DNA from: Bacteroidota bacterium
Lineage (GTDB): Bacteria; Bacteroidota; Bacteroidia; Chitinophagales; BACL12
Assembly (NCBI GenBank): GCA_016706255.1
Contig: JADJJZ010000006.1
Span: 372,001 to 436,000 of the forward strand
Direction: 5' to 3'
DNA length: 64,000 nucleotides
Shown here: positions 8,497 to 17,231 of the stretch, one piece after another
Position numbering within the stretch: position 1 is the stretch's first letter
Layout of the letters: every line of letters begins with the position of its first letter
The notes under the pieces: generated by a model
Seen by the model: the letters and a program-made list of their open reading frames with translations, nothing else
Database searches by the model: none
What the model was told of the DNA's origin: nothing
Translations under genes and position numbers: made by a program

Positions 8497-10929
8497 TTAT
8501 TTTACTGCCAGCTTATCAATTTGCTCAAAAGTCTCTAATCCACATTCCAAAAACCCACGATATTCATCCACATCAGGCGTATAAGCTCGTGGCTGATTTA
8601 ATACTTTTCCATCAGGGGCAATTAATACATAATATGGCTGCGCATTAGTGCCAAACTGACTGCTTTGTAAATCGCTCCATTTGTTACCTATTGTGCGCAC
8701 TTTTTGGCCTGTAGTTGCAGAAATATATTGGTCTTCAAGACGTAGTGCTTCTTTATCGTCAACATATAAACTAATTAAAACATAATCATTGCTGATAAGA
8801 TTAAATATTTCATCTTTTGGCCAAACATGTTCTTCCATTTTACGACAGTTTACACAGGCGTAACCGGTAAAATCAATTAATATCGGTTTGTTATTTTCTT
8901 TCGCAAAAGCAATACCTTCTTCTAAATCATGAAAACAATTTAATCCTAACGGACATTCAGTATCGTATTCATAAATGCTATACCATTGCGGCGGTAAAAA
9001 TCCACTCAGCATAGGCACATTACCATATTTACGCAAACCTTGTCCGAAGTAAACTGTAGTTACTAAAAACGTTAATGCAAACACAATTCTTCCCGGCGAC
9101 CATTTCACTTTTTTATCGTCATGCGAAAAACGAATAACACCCGCAATATAAAGTGTAATCAATAAAGCAATCAGTGTCCATGCACCTAAAAATATTTCAC
9201 GCTTTAAAAAGTCCCAGTGATAAGCAAGGTCAACATTACTTAAAAACTTAACGGCCATTGCTAATTCAATAAAGGCAAAAACAATTTTCACCTCATTTAA
9301 CCAGCCACCACTTTTTGGCATTTTATTTAATAATTGCGGGAATAAAGCCAGCAATGTGAATGCAAGTGCAAAGGCAGTTCCAAAACCTAACATACCCATG
9401 GTTAATGCCACACCGCCATCTTTTAAACTATTGGCAAGCAATGAACCTAAAATAGGTCCAGTACAACTGAACGACACAATACACAATGTAAGTGCCATAA
9501 AAAATATTCCTAATAATCCACCAACATCTGACGCGCTGTCGGCTTTGTTTGCCCATTTAGTTGGCAATTTAATTTCGAATAAACCGAATAAGGATAAAGC
9601 AAATAAAATAAATACAAAAAAGAAAACCAGGTTCACCACGTTGTTGGTAGAAAAATCGTTGAGTTTATCACCACCCACACCAAAAAATAAAAATGGTAAT
9701 GATGCTAAAAAATAAACCAATACAATACTAAATCCATAAAACGATGCATTCATAATTCCCTTGCGACGGTTACCTGCATGTTTTGTAAAAAATGAAATGG
9801 TAAAAGGAATCATTGGGAATGTACATGGCATTAATAAACCAATTAATCCGCCAATAAAACCAAGAATAAATGTGCTGAATAAACTTTTACCGCTGGCATC
9901 AGTTATTTGAGCTGTTACATCACCATCGCAAACAGCATTATTAGCATAAGCCGTATCTACTTCAAAATCGCCAAATTTTACCGGAACTGCAGTATTACCC
10001 TGGTCAATTGTATTTTCTATAGTAACAGCTTTTCCGTTCGAAATTTGAATTTTAAAATCTTTAGTTGGAAAAGTACACTGTGTGGCATCGCAGGTTTGAT
10101 ATTCGATATAACCGGTAATGATTGCATTAGCAGAATCCAACACAATTTTTTGCCGCATTTCTGCTTTGTCGTGATAAAAAGTTAATATTTTATTTTCAAA
10201 TAATGGTTCCGCTTTTGTTTCTGCATGTCCTAATTCTTCAACCTTGCCATCCAAATGATAATTTGTGCCGGCATTTTCAAAATGAAAAACCATTGGTCGC
10301 GCGCCACCTTGAGTTGATTTTTGTGAATATAATTTCCAGGTTGGTGCAATTGTGGCATTAAATTTCAACCAGTAAACCGTATCCGATATTTTTTCAGTAG
10401 AAATTTCCCATTTTACCGGTTCTTTAACTTTAGAATAATCAATGCCGAGGTAATTATTATTATTCGGATTCGTAATGGCTTCAAGGTTAAATGAAAATTC
10501 TTCGCTGAGTGGAATGCAGGATGTACTGCAGGTCATGTAATCAATATATCCTTTTATGGTAACGCTGCTTGTAATTTTTACTTTTTGACGCAGGGTAAGG
10601 CGTTTGTGATAAAATTTAATTACCTGATTGTTAAACAAAGGCTCTACTTCTTCTTCCATACGTCCCAACTCTTCGCTTTCGCCCACCAGTTCGACACCTG
10701 CGGGTAAATCTTCAAATACTAAAACAGTAGGTAAAGGACCATCTTTAGGCACATCTTTCGAATACACTTTCCAGCCTTCATCAATGGTAGCTTTAAAAAT
10801 GAGGATATATTCATTTACCCCACCACTTTGTATGGAAGACATTTCCCATTTTACCGGTTGCAATAATTGAGCATGCGCCTGTTGTGCAAATAATAATACG
10901 AGCACAAGCCGGAATAAATGTTTACCCAT
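8497..10929 (-). CDS. dsbD: thiol:disulfide interchange protein DsbD family
   Basis: 810 residues from MGKHLFRLVLVLL; an in-frame ATG 24 nt upstream only adds polar residues before the signal peptide. The protein carries electrons from cytoplasmic thioredoxin across the inner membrane to periplasmic disulfide reductases. Two tandem N-terminal DsbD-alpha-type domains are seen, each opening PVKWE and each with a Cys pair (CSTSC; CDATQC). A polytopic core follows with membrane cysteines in MPCTFPMIPFTI and SFSCTGPI, then a C-terminal thioredoxin domain with the CVNC active site in GYACVNCRKME. The doubled N-terminal domain is larger than in E. coli. It lies 71 bp downstream of purQ and may be cotranscribed. 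Confidence 0.93.
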   Translation of the reverse strand: MGKHLFRLVLVLLFAQQAHAQLLQPVKWEMSSIQSGGVNEYILIFKATIDEGWKVYSKDVPKDGPLPTVLVFEDLPAGVELVGESEELGRMEEEVEPLFNNQVIKFYHKRLTLRQKVKITSSVTIKGYIDYMTCSTSCIPLSEEFSFNLEAITNPNNNNYLGIDYSKVKEPVKWEISTEKISDTVYWLKFNATIAPTWKLYSQKSTQGGARPMVFHFENAGTNYHLDGKVEELGHAETKAEPLFENKILTFYHDKAEMRQKIVLDSANAIITGYIEYQTCDATQCTFPTKDFKIQISNGKAVTIENTIDQGNTAVPVKFGDFEVDTAYANNAVCDGDVTAQITDASGKSLFSTFILGFIGGLIGLLMPCTFPMIPFTISFFTKHAGNRRKGIMNASFYGFSIVLVYFLASLPFLFFGVGGDKLNDFSTNNVVNLVFFFVFILFALSLFGLFEIKLPTKWANKADSASDVGGLLGIFFMALTLCIVSFSCTGPILGSLLANSLKDGGVALTMGMLGFGTAFALAFTLLALFPQLLNKMPKSGGWLNEVKIVFAFIELAMAVKFLSNVDLAYHWDFLKREIFLGAWTLIALLITLYIAGVIRFSHDDKKVKWSPGRIVFALTFLVTTVYFGQGLRKYGNVPMLSGFLPPQWYSIYEYDTECPLGLNCFHDLEEGIAFAKENNKPILIDFTGYACVNCRKMEEHVWPKDEIFNLISNDYVLISLYVDDKEALRLEDQYISATTGQKVRTIGNKWSDLQSSQFGTNAQPYYVLIAPDGKVLNQPRAYTPDVDEYRGFLECGLETFEQIDKLAVK

Positions 10930-11024
10930 TTGACTGTTGAATTTAGAATGCAAATTTAATTATTTAGCCATGAGCAGTGGTGATACACCAATGCCATGAC
11001 ATAAAAGTGACTGTAAATTTAATC

Positions 11025-11735
11025 TTAACGAACTGAACTTGCAGCAAGTGCCAAAAATGACTCAAATATCATTCGGCCGTCGGTATTACCCAAAATTTCC
11101 TCAGAAGCCCGTTCCGGATGTGGCATCATGCCGAAAACATTGCGGTTTGCGTTACAAATTCCTGCAATATTGTGCATAGAACCATTCGGGTTGGCAGCAT
11201 CGGTTACTGCTCCGTGTTCATCGCAATAGCTGAAAATCACCTGATTGTTGTCAATTATACCCTTTAAAGTAACGGCATCGGCATAAAAACGGCCTTCGCC
11301 ATGTGCAATTGGTATTTTTAATATCTGACCTGTTGGAATAGTAGCATTTATGCGGCTTGCATTGTTTTCTGCCTTCAAAAAAACATTTTTACAGATAAAC
11401 TGCTGATTATTGTTTTCGAGCAAAACACCGGGTAACAGACCGGCCTCACATAAAATCTGGAATCCGTTGCAAATACCCCAGGCATAACCTCCTGCGTTAC
11501 AATGTTTGATAACGGCCTGCATAATTGGCGAAAAACGGGCAATAGAGCCGGTTCTAAGCGCATCACCATAAGAAAACCCTCCCGGAAGCATCACACAGTC
11601 GTTGGTTGTTAAGCCACCTAAATCGTGCTGTTTGTGAAACAATTCAATTACTTCGCAACCCATTACATCGCGTAAAACGTGAATCAGGTCCTGATCGCAA
11701 TTAGAGCCGGGAAAGGTAACAACGCCAAATTTCAT
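11025..11735 (-). CDS. purQ: phosphoribosylformylglycinamidine synthase subunit PurQ
   Basis: 236 residues, the normal size of the stand-alone glutaminase subunit of FGAM synthase. It supplies ammonia to PurL in the fourth step of purine synthesis. It is a class I glutamine amidotransferase: nucleophile Cys89 in WGICNGFQIL, the HGEGRF segment, and the His/Glu of the triad in MPHPER (His206, Glu208). The neighbours upstream on the same strand are a DUF6427-like membrane protein (16 nt away) and an unknown exported protein, suggesting an operon. No purL or purS is present in the window. Confidence 0.97.
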   Translation of the reverse strand: MKFGVVTFPGSNCDQDLIHVLRDVMGCEVIELFHKQHDLGGLTTNDCVMLPGGFSYGDALRTGSIARFSPIMQAVIKHCNAGGYAWGICNGFQILCEAGLLPGVLLENNNQQFICKNVFLKAENNASRINATIPTGQILKIPIAHGEGRFYADAVTLKGIIDNNQVIFSYCDEHGAVTDAANPNGSMHNIAGICNANRNVFGMMPHPERASEEILGNTDGRMIFESFLALAASSVR

Positions 11736-11750
11736 AAGCTGATAGAATTA

Positions 11751-12743
11751 TCAGGCAAAGTTAATATATTGAAAGAGTAAAGTTGCGCCCACAAGGCCTA
11801 AATAGATTAATTCGGGTGCAAGTTTGTTTTTGGAGTGATAAAAGTAATAGCTGATAAACACAGATACAGCAATCATTTCAAAATACAAGGCGCCTTCATG
11901 TAATGGGATATTCAGGAACAAACAGGCTGTTGAAAAAATGAATAACCATACAAAAGCACTTAAATATTTGCGTACCTGTATCAGGTTGGTAGAAAAACGA
12001 TTGCCAAAAAACACCAATGCTGTTACAAACGCCGCTCCAATGAGCGAAATTTTAACAATAGTAATAACCCCAAAAGCACCTGAAGCAGGTTGCAACGATT
12101 GAGGAATGTGAAATTGTTTTGCTGCAAACTCAGGCAATAAATCGAACCAAAATAAAGCAGTACAGGCCAAAAAATAACTTAAAATGAGCCCGGTCATGTA
12201 AATAAAAAATTCTCTAAACGAGGTAGACCGTATTCTGAATAACGACAAAATACCAAACAAACAAAAAACAGATGAGGGGAAGTAAATTAATGACAATACA
12301 CCGCTTAATAAGCCTACATCAAAATAGGTCATGTCGGCTTTTGATTTATTGTAAACGCCAAATATTTTAAATAAAATAAATACCAGAATTATTCCGCAAA
12401 TAATTTCAGGTGTGCTGTAAAAAAAATCCGGAAAAAAACTGCATAACGATATAAATACCACTGCCGGAATTAACGATGCCTTAGTGATAATTTTATATTG
12501 CTGCATTAAAAAACATAATAACACACCGGTAAATAAAACCAGCGCAATATGTATAACTACAACTATTGATGAAGGCCATGTAGCTGTATGCAGCCAGTTA
12601 TTAAAAACAATATTACCGATAAAGGAATATTCCTGCAATGAAATATCAACCGGATGTAAAATCCATTTTAAATTAATTAATGCTGTAAATAAAATGAGCA
12701 GTAATAAGGTAAGCGGATTTGACTGTTGGAATATACGCAGCAC
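11751..12743 (-). CDS. polytopic membrane protein, DUF6427-like
   Basis: 330 residues with about nine or ten hydrophobic segments and no enzymatic motif visible. The opening MLRIFQQSNPLTLLLL, followed by a segment with HPV and NNWLH, and the position next to purQ match what I recall of the Bacteroidota-specific DUF6427 membrane family, function unknown. It lies between an unknown exported protein (3-nt gap upstream) and purQ (16-nt gap downstream), so probably one transcript. The family assignment comes from memory of the pattern, not a search. Confidence 0.7.
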   Translation of the reverse strand: MLRIFQQSNPLTLLLLILFTALINLKWILHPVDISLQEYSFIGNIVFNNWLHTATWPSSIVVVIHIALVLFTGVLLCFLMQQYKIITKASLIPAVVFISLCSFFPDFFYSTPEIICGIILVFILFKIFGVYNKSKADMTYFDVGLLSGVLSLIYFPSSVFCLFGILSLFRIRSTSFREFFIYMTGLILSYFLACTALFWFDLLPEFAAKQFHIPQSLQPASGAFGVITIVKISLIGAAFVTALVFFGNRFSTNLIQVRKYLSAFVWLFIFSTACLFLNIPLHEGALYFEMIAVSVFISYYFYHSKNKLAPELIYLGLVGATLLFQYINFA

Positions 12744-12746
12744 TGG

Positions 12747-14222
12747 TTAATTTTGAATTTGGAGTTTTACAAATGCCAGGTTCTTTTTATAGATGCTGGG
12801 TATGATAATTTCAGTGGAAGAAATTTGTTCTGCCGAAAGCGGACGAATCTGCACCTCTTGCTGATTGGCGTTAAATAAACTTTTTCTATCTAGGGTGCCA
12901 TCAGCAGTTACTTCATATTGCAGCACATTCGAATTTTGTTCAATATCTTCATTAAAAACAAAAATCAGCCTTTCTTTTCCTTTTATAATGGCATACGATG
13001 AATTCACACCGCGGTCTTCACGACTCAATTGTTTTTTTCGGATAACATTATTCCAACTTGGTGATCCATCAGCCTGAATGGAAAACAATAAAATATCATC
13101 ATACTCATAAAATTCAACCTGGCGGCTGGAAGTGCGGTAGCCATAGTAAGGATCGTAATTGGTGTATTCGTAATTTTCTACGGTTTTGTCGTAATATTCT
13201 GCTACCATTAATGCACCACCATCTACCCGCGGAATTATGGTGCTGATTTGATATACCGGCAAATTTTTAATAGACTTTTCTTTTGTTAACCCGGCAATTT
13301 CATCCAGTGTTTCTGGTGGAAATAAATAATTGAAATTAATACCAATTCCGGCTGAATTAATATCTATCGTCATATATTTATAACCAACCATGTAATCTTT
13401 ACTGTCTTCTTTAAGGAAACTAATTGCCGTAATCCGATTATTCATTACATCTAATGCATAATTCATTTCATCTAAACAATAATCACCACCGTTAATATTT
13501 GCAGAAACCCAGGTGTTGCCATTTTTTGGGAAAATAAAAGTATACTGGTTGGCAGTTTTATCTTTCTTGCAATTAAATTCATCGTTTTCAAACAAAAATA
13601 TGGGTTGACCTTCGTCGGTAATCATTTCTGAAATTAATACCGGACTGTAACCGTCATCAGGTAAATTGATATCATTTTTTTGCTGAATTTGTGATTCCAC
13701 ATTCATCACCGATAAAAATAATTTATCAATACGTCCGGCGCTGAGTTCGTATTTGTAAATTAAATAATATGGTGTGGTATTGGCTTTGGCAATTTTAAAT
13801 TCAGTAAAATTATCGCCCAGTTTTTGCGAAGTGGAATCCACAATCACTAGATCGCCCTTTTTTTCGAGGTCGGAATTATAGTGCTGCACGGCTAAATACA
13901 ACATTTTATTATCCTTGTAACTGTAAAAATGAAAAATGTGATCGCCTGATTTGTATACTTCTACAGTTTCGTAATCAATATTTTTAATGGTAATTTCTTT
14001 TCTGCGTTTAAAGCTCATCTGTTTATCATACACATCAATTTCATCTTTAAACCGATATTTTTTATACACTAAAACATCACCGTTTTTATTTTTACCTAAA
14101 ATATTATATCCAATTAATTCGGTGCTGATTTTTTGAGGGTCAGAAATAAAAATCTGCTGCGCTCCAACATATTTCAGGCACCCGACACAAAGCAGAAAGA
14201 GAATAACAACACGCTTCAGCAT
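12747..14222 (-). CDS. hypothetical exported protein
   Basis: 491 residues. A signal peptide MLKRVVILFLLCVGCLKYVGAQ with cleavage near AQ predicts periplasmic or outer-membrane location. The mature part is a long series of beta-strand-like segments (DPQKISTELIGYNILGK, VLVYKKYRFKDEIDVYDK) reminiscent of propeller proteins, but no repeat or family is confidently recognised. It is the first gene of a probable operon with the DUF6427-like protein and purQ; the stop is 3 nt from the next start. Confidence 0.8.
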   Translation of the reverse strand: MLKRVVILFLLCVGCLKYVGAQQIFISDPQKISTELIGYNILGKNKNGDVLVYKKYRFKDEIDVYDKQMSFKRRKEITIKNIDYETVEVYKSGDHIFHFYSYKDNKMLYLAVQHYNSDLEKKGDLVIVDSTSQKLGDNFTEFKIAKANTTPYYLIYKYELSAGRIDKLFLSVMNVESQIQQKNDINLPDDGYSPVLISEMITDEGQPIFLFENDEFNCKKDKTANQYTFIFPKNGNTWVSANINGGDYCLDEMNYALDVMNNRITAISFLKEDSKDYMVGYKYMTIDINSAGIGINFNYLFPPETLDEIAGLTKEKSIKNLPVYQISTIIPRVDGGALMVAEYYDKTVENYEYTNYDPYYGYRTSSRQVEFYEYDDILLFSIQADGSPSWNNVIRKKQLSREDRGVNSSYAIIKGKERLIFVFNEDIEQNSNVLQYEVTADGTLDRKSLFNANQQEVQIRPLSAEQISSTEIIIPSIYKKNLAFVKLQIQN

Positions 14223-14340
14223 TTTTTAAACAGATTAACGACCGTACACTGTTAAATATGTTCAAAAATACATAAAAATTGCTTACTGCGTCAGTATGAC
14301 ACTAAAATGATAAACCGCGAATTGAGCTGCAATAAAGGAA

Positions 14341-15669
14341 TTACTTTTTTTGTTTCGGGTCCAACGCATCACGTAAACCTTCACCAATCAAATTGTAAAC
14401 CGTTACGGTAATAAAAATGGCTAAACCGGGAAATATTACCAGCCACCAGGCGCTGAATTTTTCTCTGCCATCGTTAACCAGTGAACCCCAGGTAACAACA
14501 TCAGAGGGAACACCAATGCCCAAAAAGGATAAGCTGGATTCCACAAGAATGGCAGAAGCAATACCAAACGCAATACTCACCAAGGCCGGTGCAATACCAT
14601 TTGGCAGGGCATGTTTAAGCATAATTTTAACCTCCGAAAATCCCAAACTGCGGGCTGCCTGAATATATTCGAGATTGCGGATGCGCAAAAATTCGGCACG
14701 TGTAAGTCGCGCAATACCTGTCCACGACGTTAACCCGATAATAATCATAATATTGGTTAATGATGGTCGTGCAATGGCTGCTATGGTAATGATTAAAATA
14801 AAAGTGGGCATGCTGTGAAAAATTTCAATAGTGCGCGAAACCAATCCGTCAACCGGAATAAATACCACTTTATTTAACCATGGTAATTTGCCAATTAATT
14901 TTCCTAACAGCGACAGGATATAAATTACAACAACAAAAAGGAGCACGCTGATTAATAATTGTCCAAGCATCGCAATTCCCGATGTTTTTAATGCATCCTG
15001 CAAAATAAATTGTCGCGATTGGAATGCATAAAACCAGGCAACAAATACACCAATTACCACAACCCAAAAACGTCCTCTGCTGGTAACTAATTTATTATCA
15101 CCAAAATAACCTGCCATCGAGCCTAATAATAATCCGATTATAGTGGCAATGGTCATAGAAATAAATCCAATGGTTAATGAAATACGGGCACCGTGAATTA
15201 ATCCGGCCATTAAATCATCACCCCGGTTTCCGGTGCCTAAAATATGTCTGAAACGCCCCGGCATCGGCACAATTTCACCGTTGGCCGATTTAAACTGCTG
15301 TGGCCCTCCGGGTGCGATATAACCTGAATTTAAACGATCACTTTTTCCGGGTGAATATGGTATTGGCGCCCAAATAACTTTATCAAATTGCATTTGTTTC
15401 CAATCGGCAATATCTAATTGAATTTTTTCGGTACTGCCATCTGCATTTTTGATGTAATAATTGTTTTTAAACGATAATGCAGGAAAATACGATTCACCTT
15501 TGTAATGGATATACAACGGACGTTCATTTGCCAAAACCGGTGCAAGCAAAGCAACTAATGCAAGAAAAGCCAAAATATATACCGATACGTATGCAGGTTT
15601 ATTATGCTTAAATTGTTTAAAAGCATATTTCCTGAAATTAAAAGTGGTATCGGATTTTTTTTGTTGCAT
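14341..15669 (-). CDS. oppC: oligopeptide/dipeptide ABC transporter permease, OppC/DppC type
   Basis: 442 residues, longer than the ~300 of typical OppC. TM1 lies at about 27-47. A periplasmic insert of about 100 residues follows, containing GPQQFKSANGEIVPMPGRFRH and the family motif ILGTGNRGDD, then the permease core. An extra hydrophobic pair lies at ~200-260. The cytoplasmic coupling (EAA-like) loop EYIQAARSLGFSEVKIMLKH, which binds the ATPase, is intact. It is the last gene of a three-gene operon, 3 nt after oppB. No OppD/OppF ATPase gene is nearby, so the ATPases must be encoded elsewhere. Confidence 0.92.
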   Translation of the reverse strand: MQQKKSDTTFNFRKYAFKQFKHNKPAYVSVYILAFLALVALLAPVLANERPLYIHYKGESYFPALSFKNNYYIKNADGSTEKIQLDIADWKQMQFDKVIWAPIPYSPGKSDRLNSGYIAPGGPQQFKSANGEIVPMPGRFRHILGTGNRGDDLMAGLIHGARISLTIGFISMTIATIIGLLLGSMAGYFGDNKLVTSRGRFWVVVIGVFVAWFYAFQSRQFILQDALKTSGIAMLGQLLISVLLFVVVIYILSLLGKLIGKLPWLNKVVFIPVDGLVSRTIEIFHSMPTFILIITIAAIARPSLTNIMIIIGLTSWTGIARLTRAEFLRIRNLEYIQAARSLGFSEVKIMLKHALPNGIAPALVSIAFGIASAILVESSLSFLGIGVPSDVVTWGSLVNDGREKFSAWWLVIFPGLAIFITVTVYNLIGEGLRDALDPKQKK

Positions 15670-15672
15670 GAA

Positions 15673-17172
15673 TTATTTTGATGAATAAGAAATCCGCGGG
15701 TCAGCAACGGCATATAAAATATCGGCAAATAAATATCCCAATAACGTTAGCATTCCGGTAAGTGTAAATACATCAATAATAACCGGATAATCTTTGGTTA
15801 AAATTGCATGAAATACCTGCTCGCCCATTCCGGGAATGGTAAAAATGGTTTCCAGAATTACCGAGCCACCTATTGCCAGTGGAAATACATTTGAAAAAAC
15901 AGTAATAATAGGTAACAACGCATTTCTGAATGCATGTTTGTAAATAACTTTATTTTCTGATAAACCTTTCGCTCTTGCTGTTCTGATATAATCCTGACCA
16001 ATTATTTCTAAGGTAGATACTCGTGTAATTCTGCTTAAAAATGCCAGTTGCGAATAAGTAAAGGCAACTATAGGTAAAATTAAATAAGGTAAACGCAAAC
16101 GCATGGCTTCAAACCATCCCGCATCTGCAGGTATGCCGGTTACAGGTTGTATGCCTGAAGCAGGAAATAAATTTAATGCTTCAGTATTTGCAAACGACAT
16201 CAGCAATAAAGTAGCCACCCAAAAGCCCGGCATTGCATATAAAATAAATAATACTACCGATGATGTTTTATCAAAATTGGAATTTTTATTTGCAGCAGCT
16301 TTAATACCAATCGGTAAGCTGATTAAATAGGCGAGCACAACTGAAACCAGTGTAAAAAACATCGACCATCTGATACGCGAACCAATTACATCGCCAACCG
16401 GTAATTTTGTTTCATACGAATAACCAAAATCACCACGAATTAATCCTTTGCAATCAGTTGCCGGTTTTCCTTTAAAAATATTACCATCACCAAATATCCA
16501 GCGGTGGTATTGATTGTAAGCGTAAAAATGAATTTTTGGTAAGTAGGTTTTTATTTTATTGGGATTATTGCGCATGGCATCAAACTGATTTGCAGCTTGT
16601 TGAATGGCAGGTGCAGCATCTTTAAAATAAGGATATATAGCTGCATAATGCTGCAATAATTTTAAGCGACGTTCAATTTGACCGGCATCGTAAGCATATA
16701 ACAATACACCAACATTTTGTTTAGCCTCAATAATGGTGTCGAGTGCAATACCGTTTCCGGTTTGTTGTAATGTTGTTGAATCGGGTTGTAATTGATTTAA
16801 TGCTGAATTTAAATTGTGCAGACTATTATTCCATTCGGCAATATAATTCCAGTTGCCATAATTGCCGATTAATCGCTTGAGCGCATTACGTTCATTATCA
16901 TCGTATACTTTATAAAGCGTATCGGGAGTTGCGGCGTTTGAAAGGCTAATATAAAAAACGGGTAAATCGAGCCCCAGTTTTTTGCGCCATCTTTCTTTTT
17001 CTTTAGTTGTGTTAGCGGTTTGCGTGCTAAATTCTCCGCCACTTTCCTGTGCGGTTACCATGCGGTCAAGTGGATCGCCCGGAGCATTTATACTAATAAT
17101 AAATGCCAGCAACGAAATAATAATAAGTGTCGGAATAAAAAATAAAATTCGTTTTAATAAATACTTCCCCAT
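15673..17172 (-). CDS. oppB: oligopeptide/dipeptide ABC transporter permease, OppB/DppB type
   Basis: 499 residues, against ~310 for usual OppB. TM1 (LKRILFFIPTLIIISLLAF) and the INAPGDPLD motif are typical. About 230 residues of soluble sequence then precede the core starting near WSMFFTLVSVVLAYLI. The coupling loop DYIRTARAKGLSENKVIYKH and the terminal PGMGEQVF ... DYPVI signature are intact. The large periplasmic insert could contact the binding protein or peptidoglycan; that is inference. It sits between oppA (59 nt upstream) and oppC (3 nt). Confidence 0.93.
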   Translation of the reverse strand: MGKYLLKRILFFIPTLIIISLLAFIISINAPGDPLDRMVTAQESGGEFSTQTANTTKEKERWRKKLGLDLPVFYISLSNAATPDTLYKVYDDNERNALKRLIGNYGNWNYIAEWNNSLHNLNSALNQLQPDSTTLQQTGNGIALDTIIEAKQNVGVLLYAYDAGQIERRLKLLQHYAAIYPYFKDAAPAIQQAANQFDAMRNNPNKIKTYLPKIHFYAYNQYHRWIFGDGNIFKGKPATDCKGLIRGDFGYSYETKLPVGDVIGSRIRWSMFFTLVSVVLAYLISLPIGIKAAANKNSNFDKTSSVVLFILYAMPGFWVATLLLMSFANTEALNLFPASGIQPVTGIPADAGWFEAMRLRLPYLILPIVAFTYSQLAFLSRITRVSTLEIIGQDYIRTARAKGLSENKVIYKHAFRNALLPIITVFSNVFPLAIGGSVILETIFTIPGMGEQVFHAILTKDYPVIIDVFTLTGMLTLLGYLFADILYAVADPRISYSSK

Positions 17173-17231
17173 TACCTTATAACATTTATTTTATTAAATT
17201 TTGTAATGGGCACGCATTATTTAAAACTGTT

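Noticed and set aside
9356..9715. 119-codon open frame opposite dsbD
   Set aside because: Antisense shadow of the membrane core of DsbD, with Lys/Asn-rich low-complexity composition.
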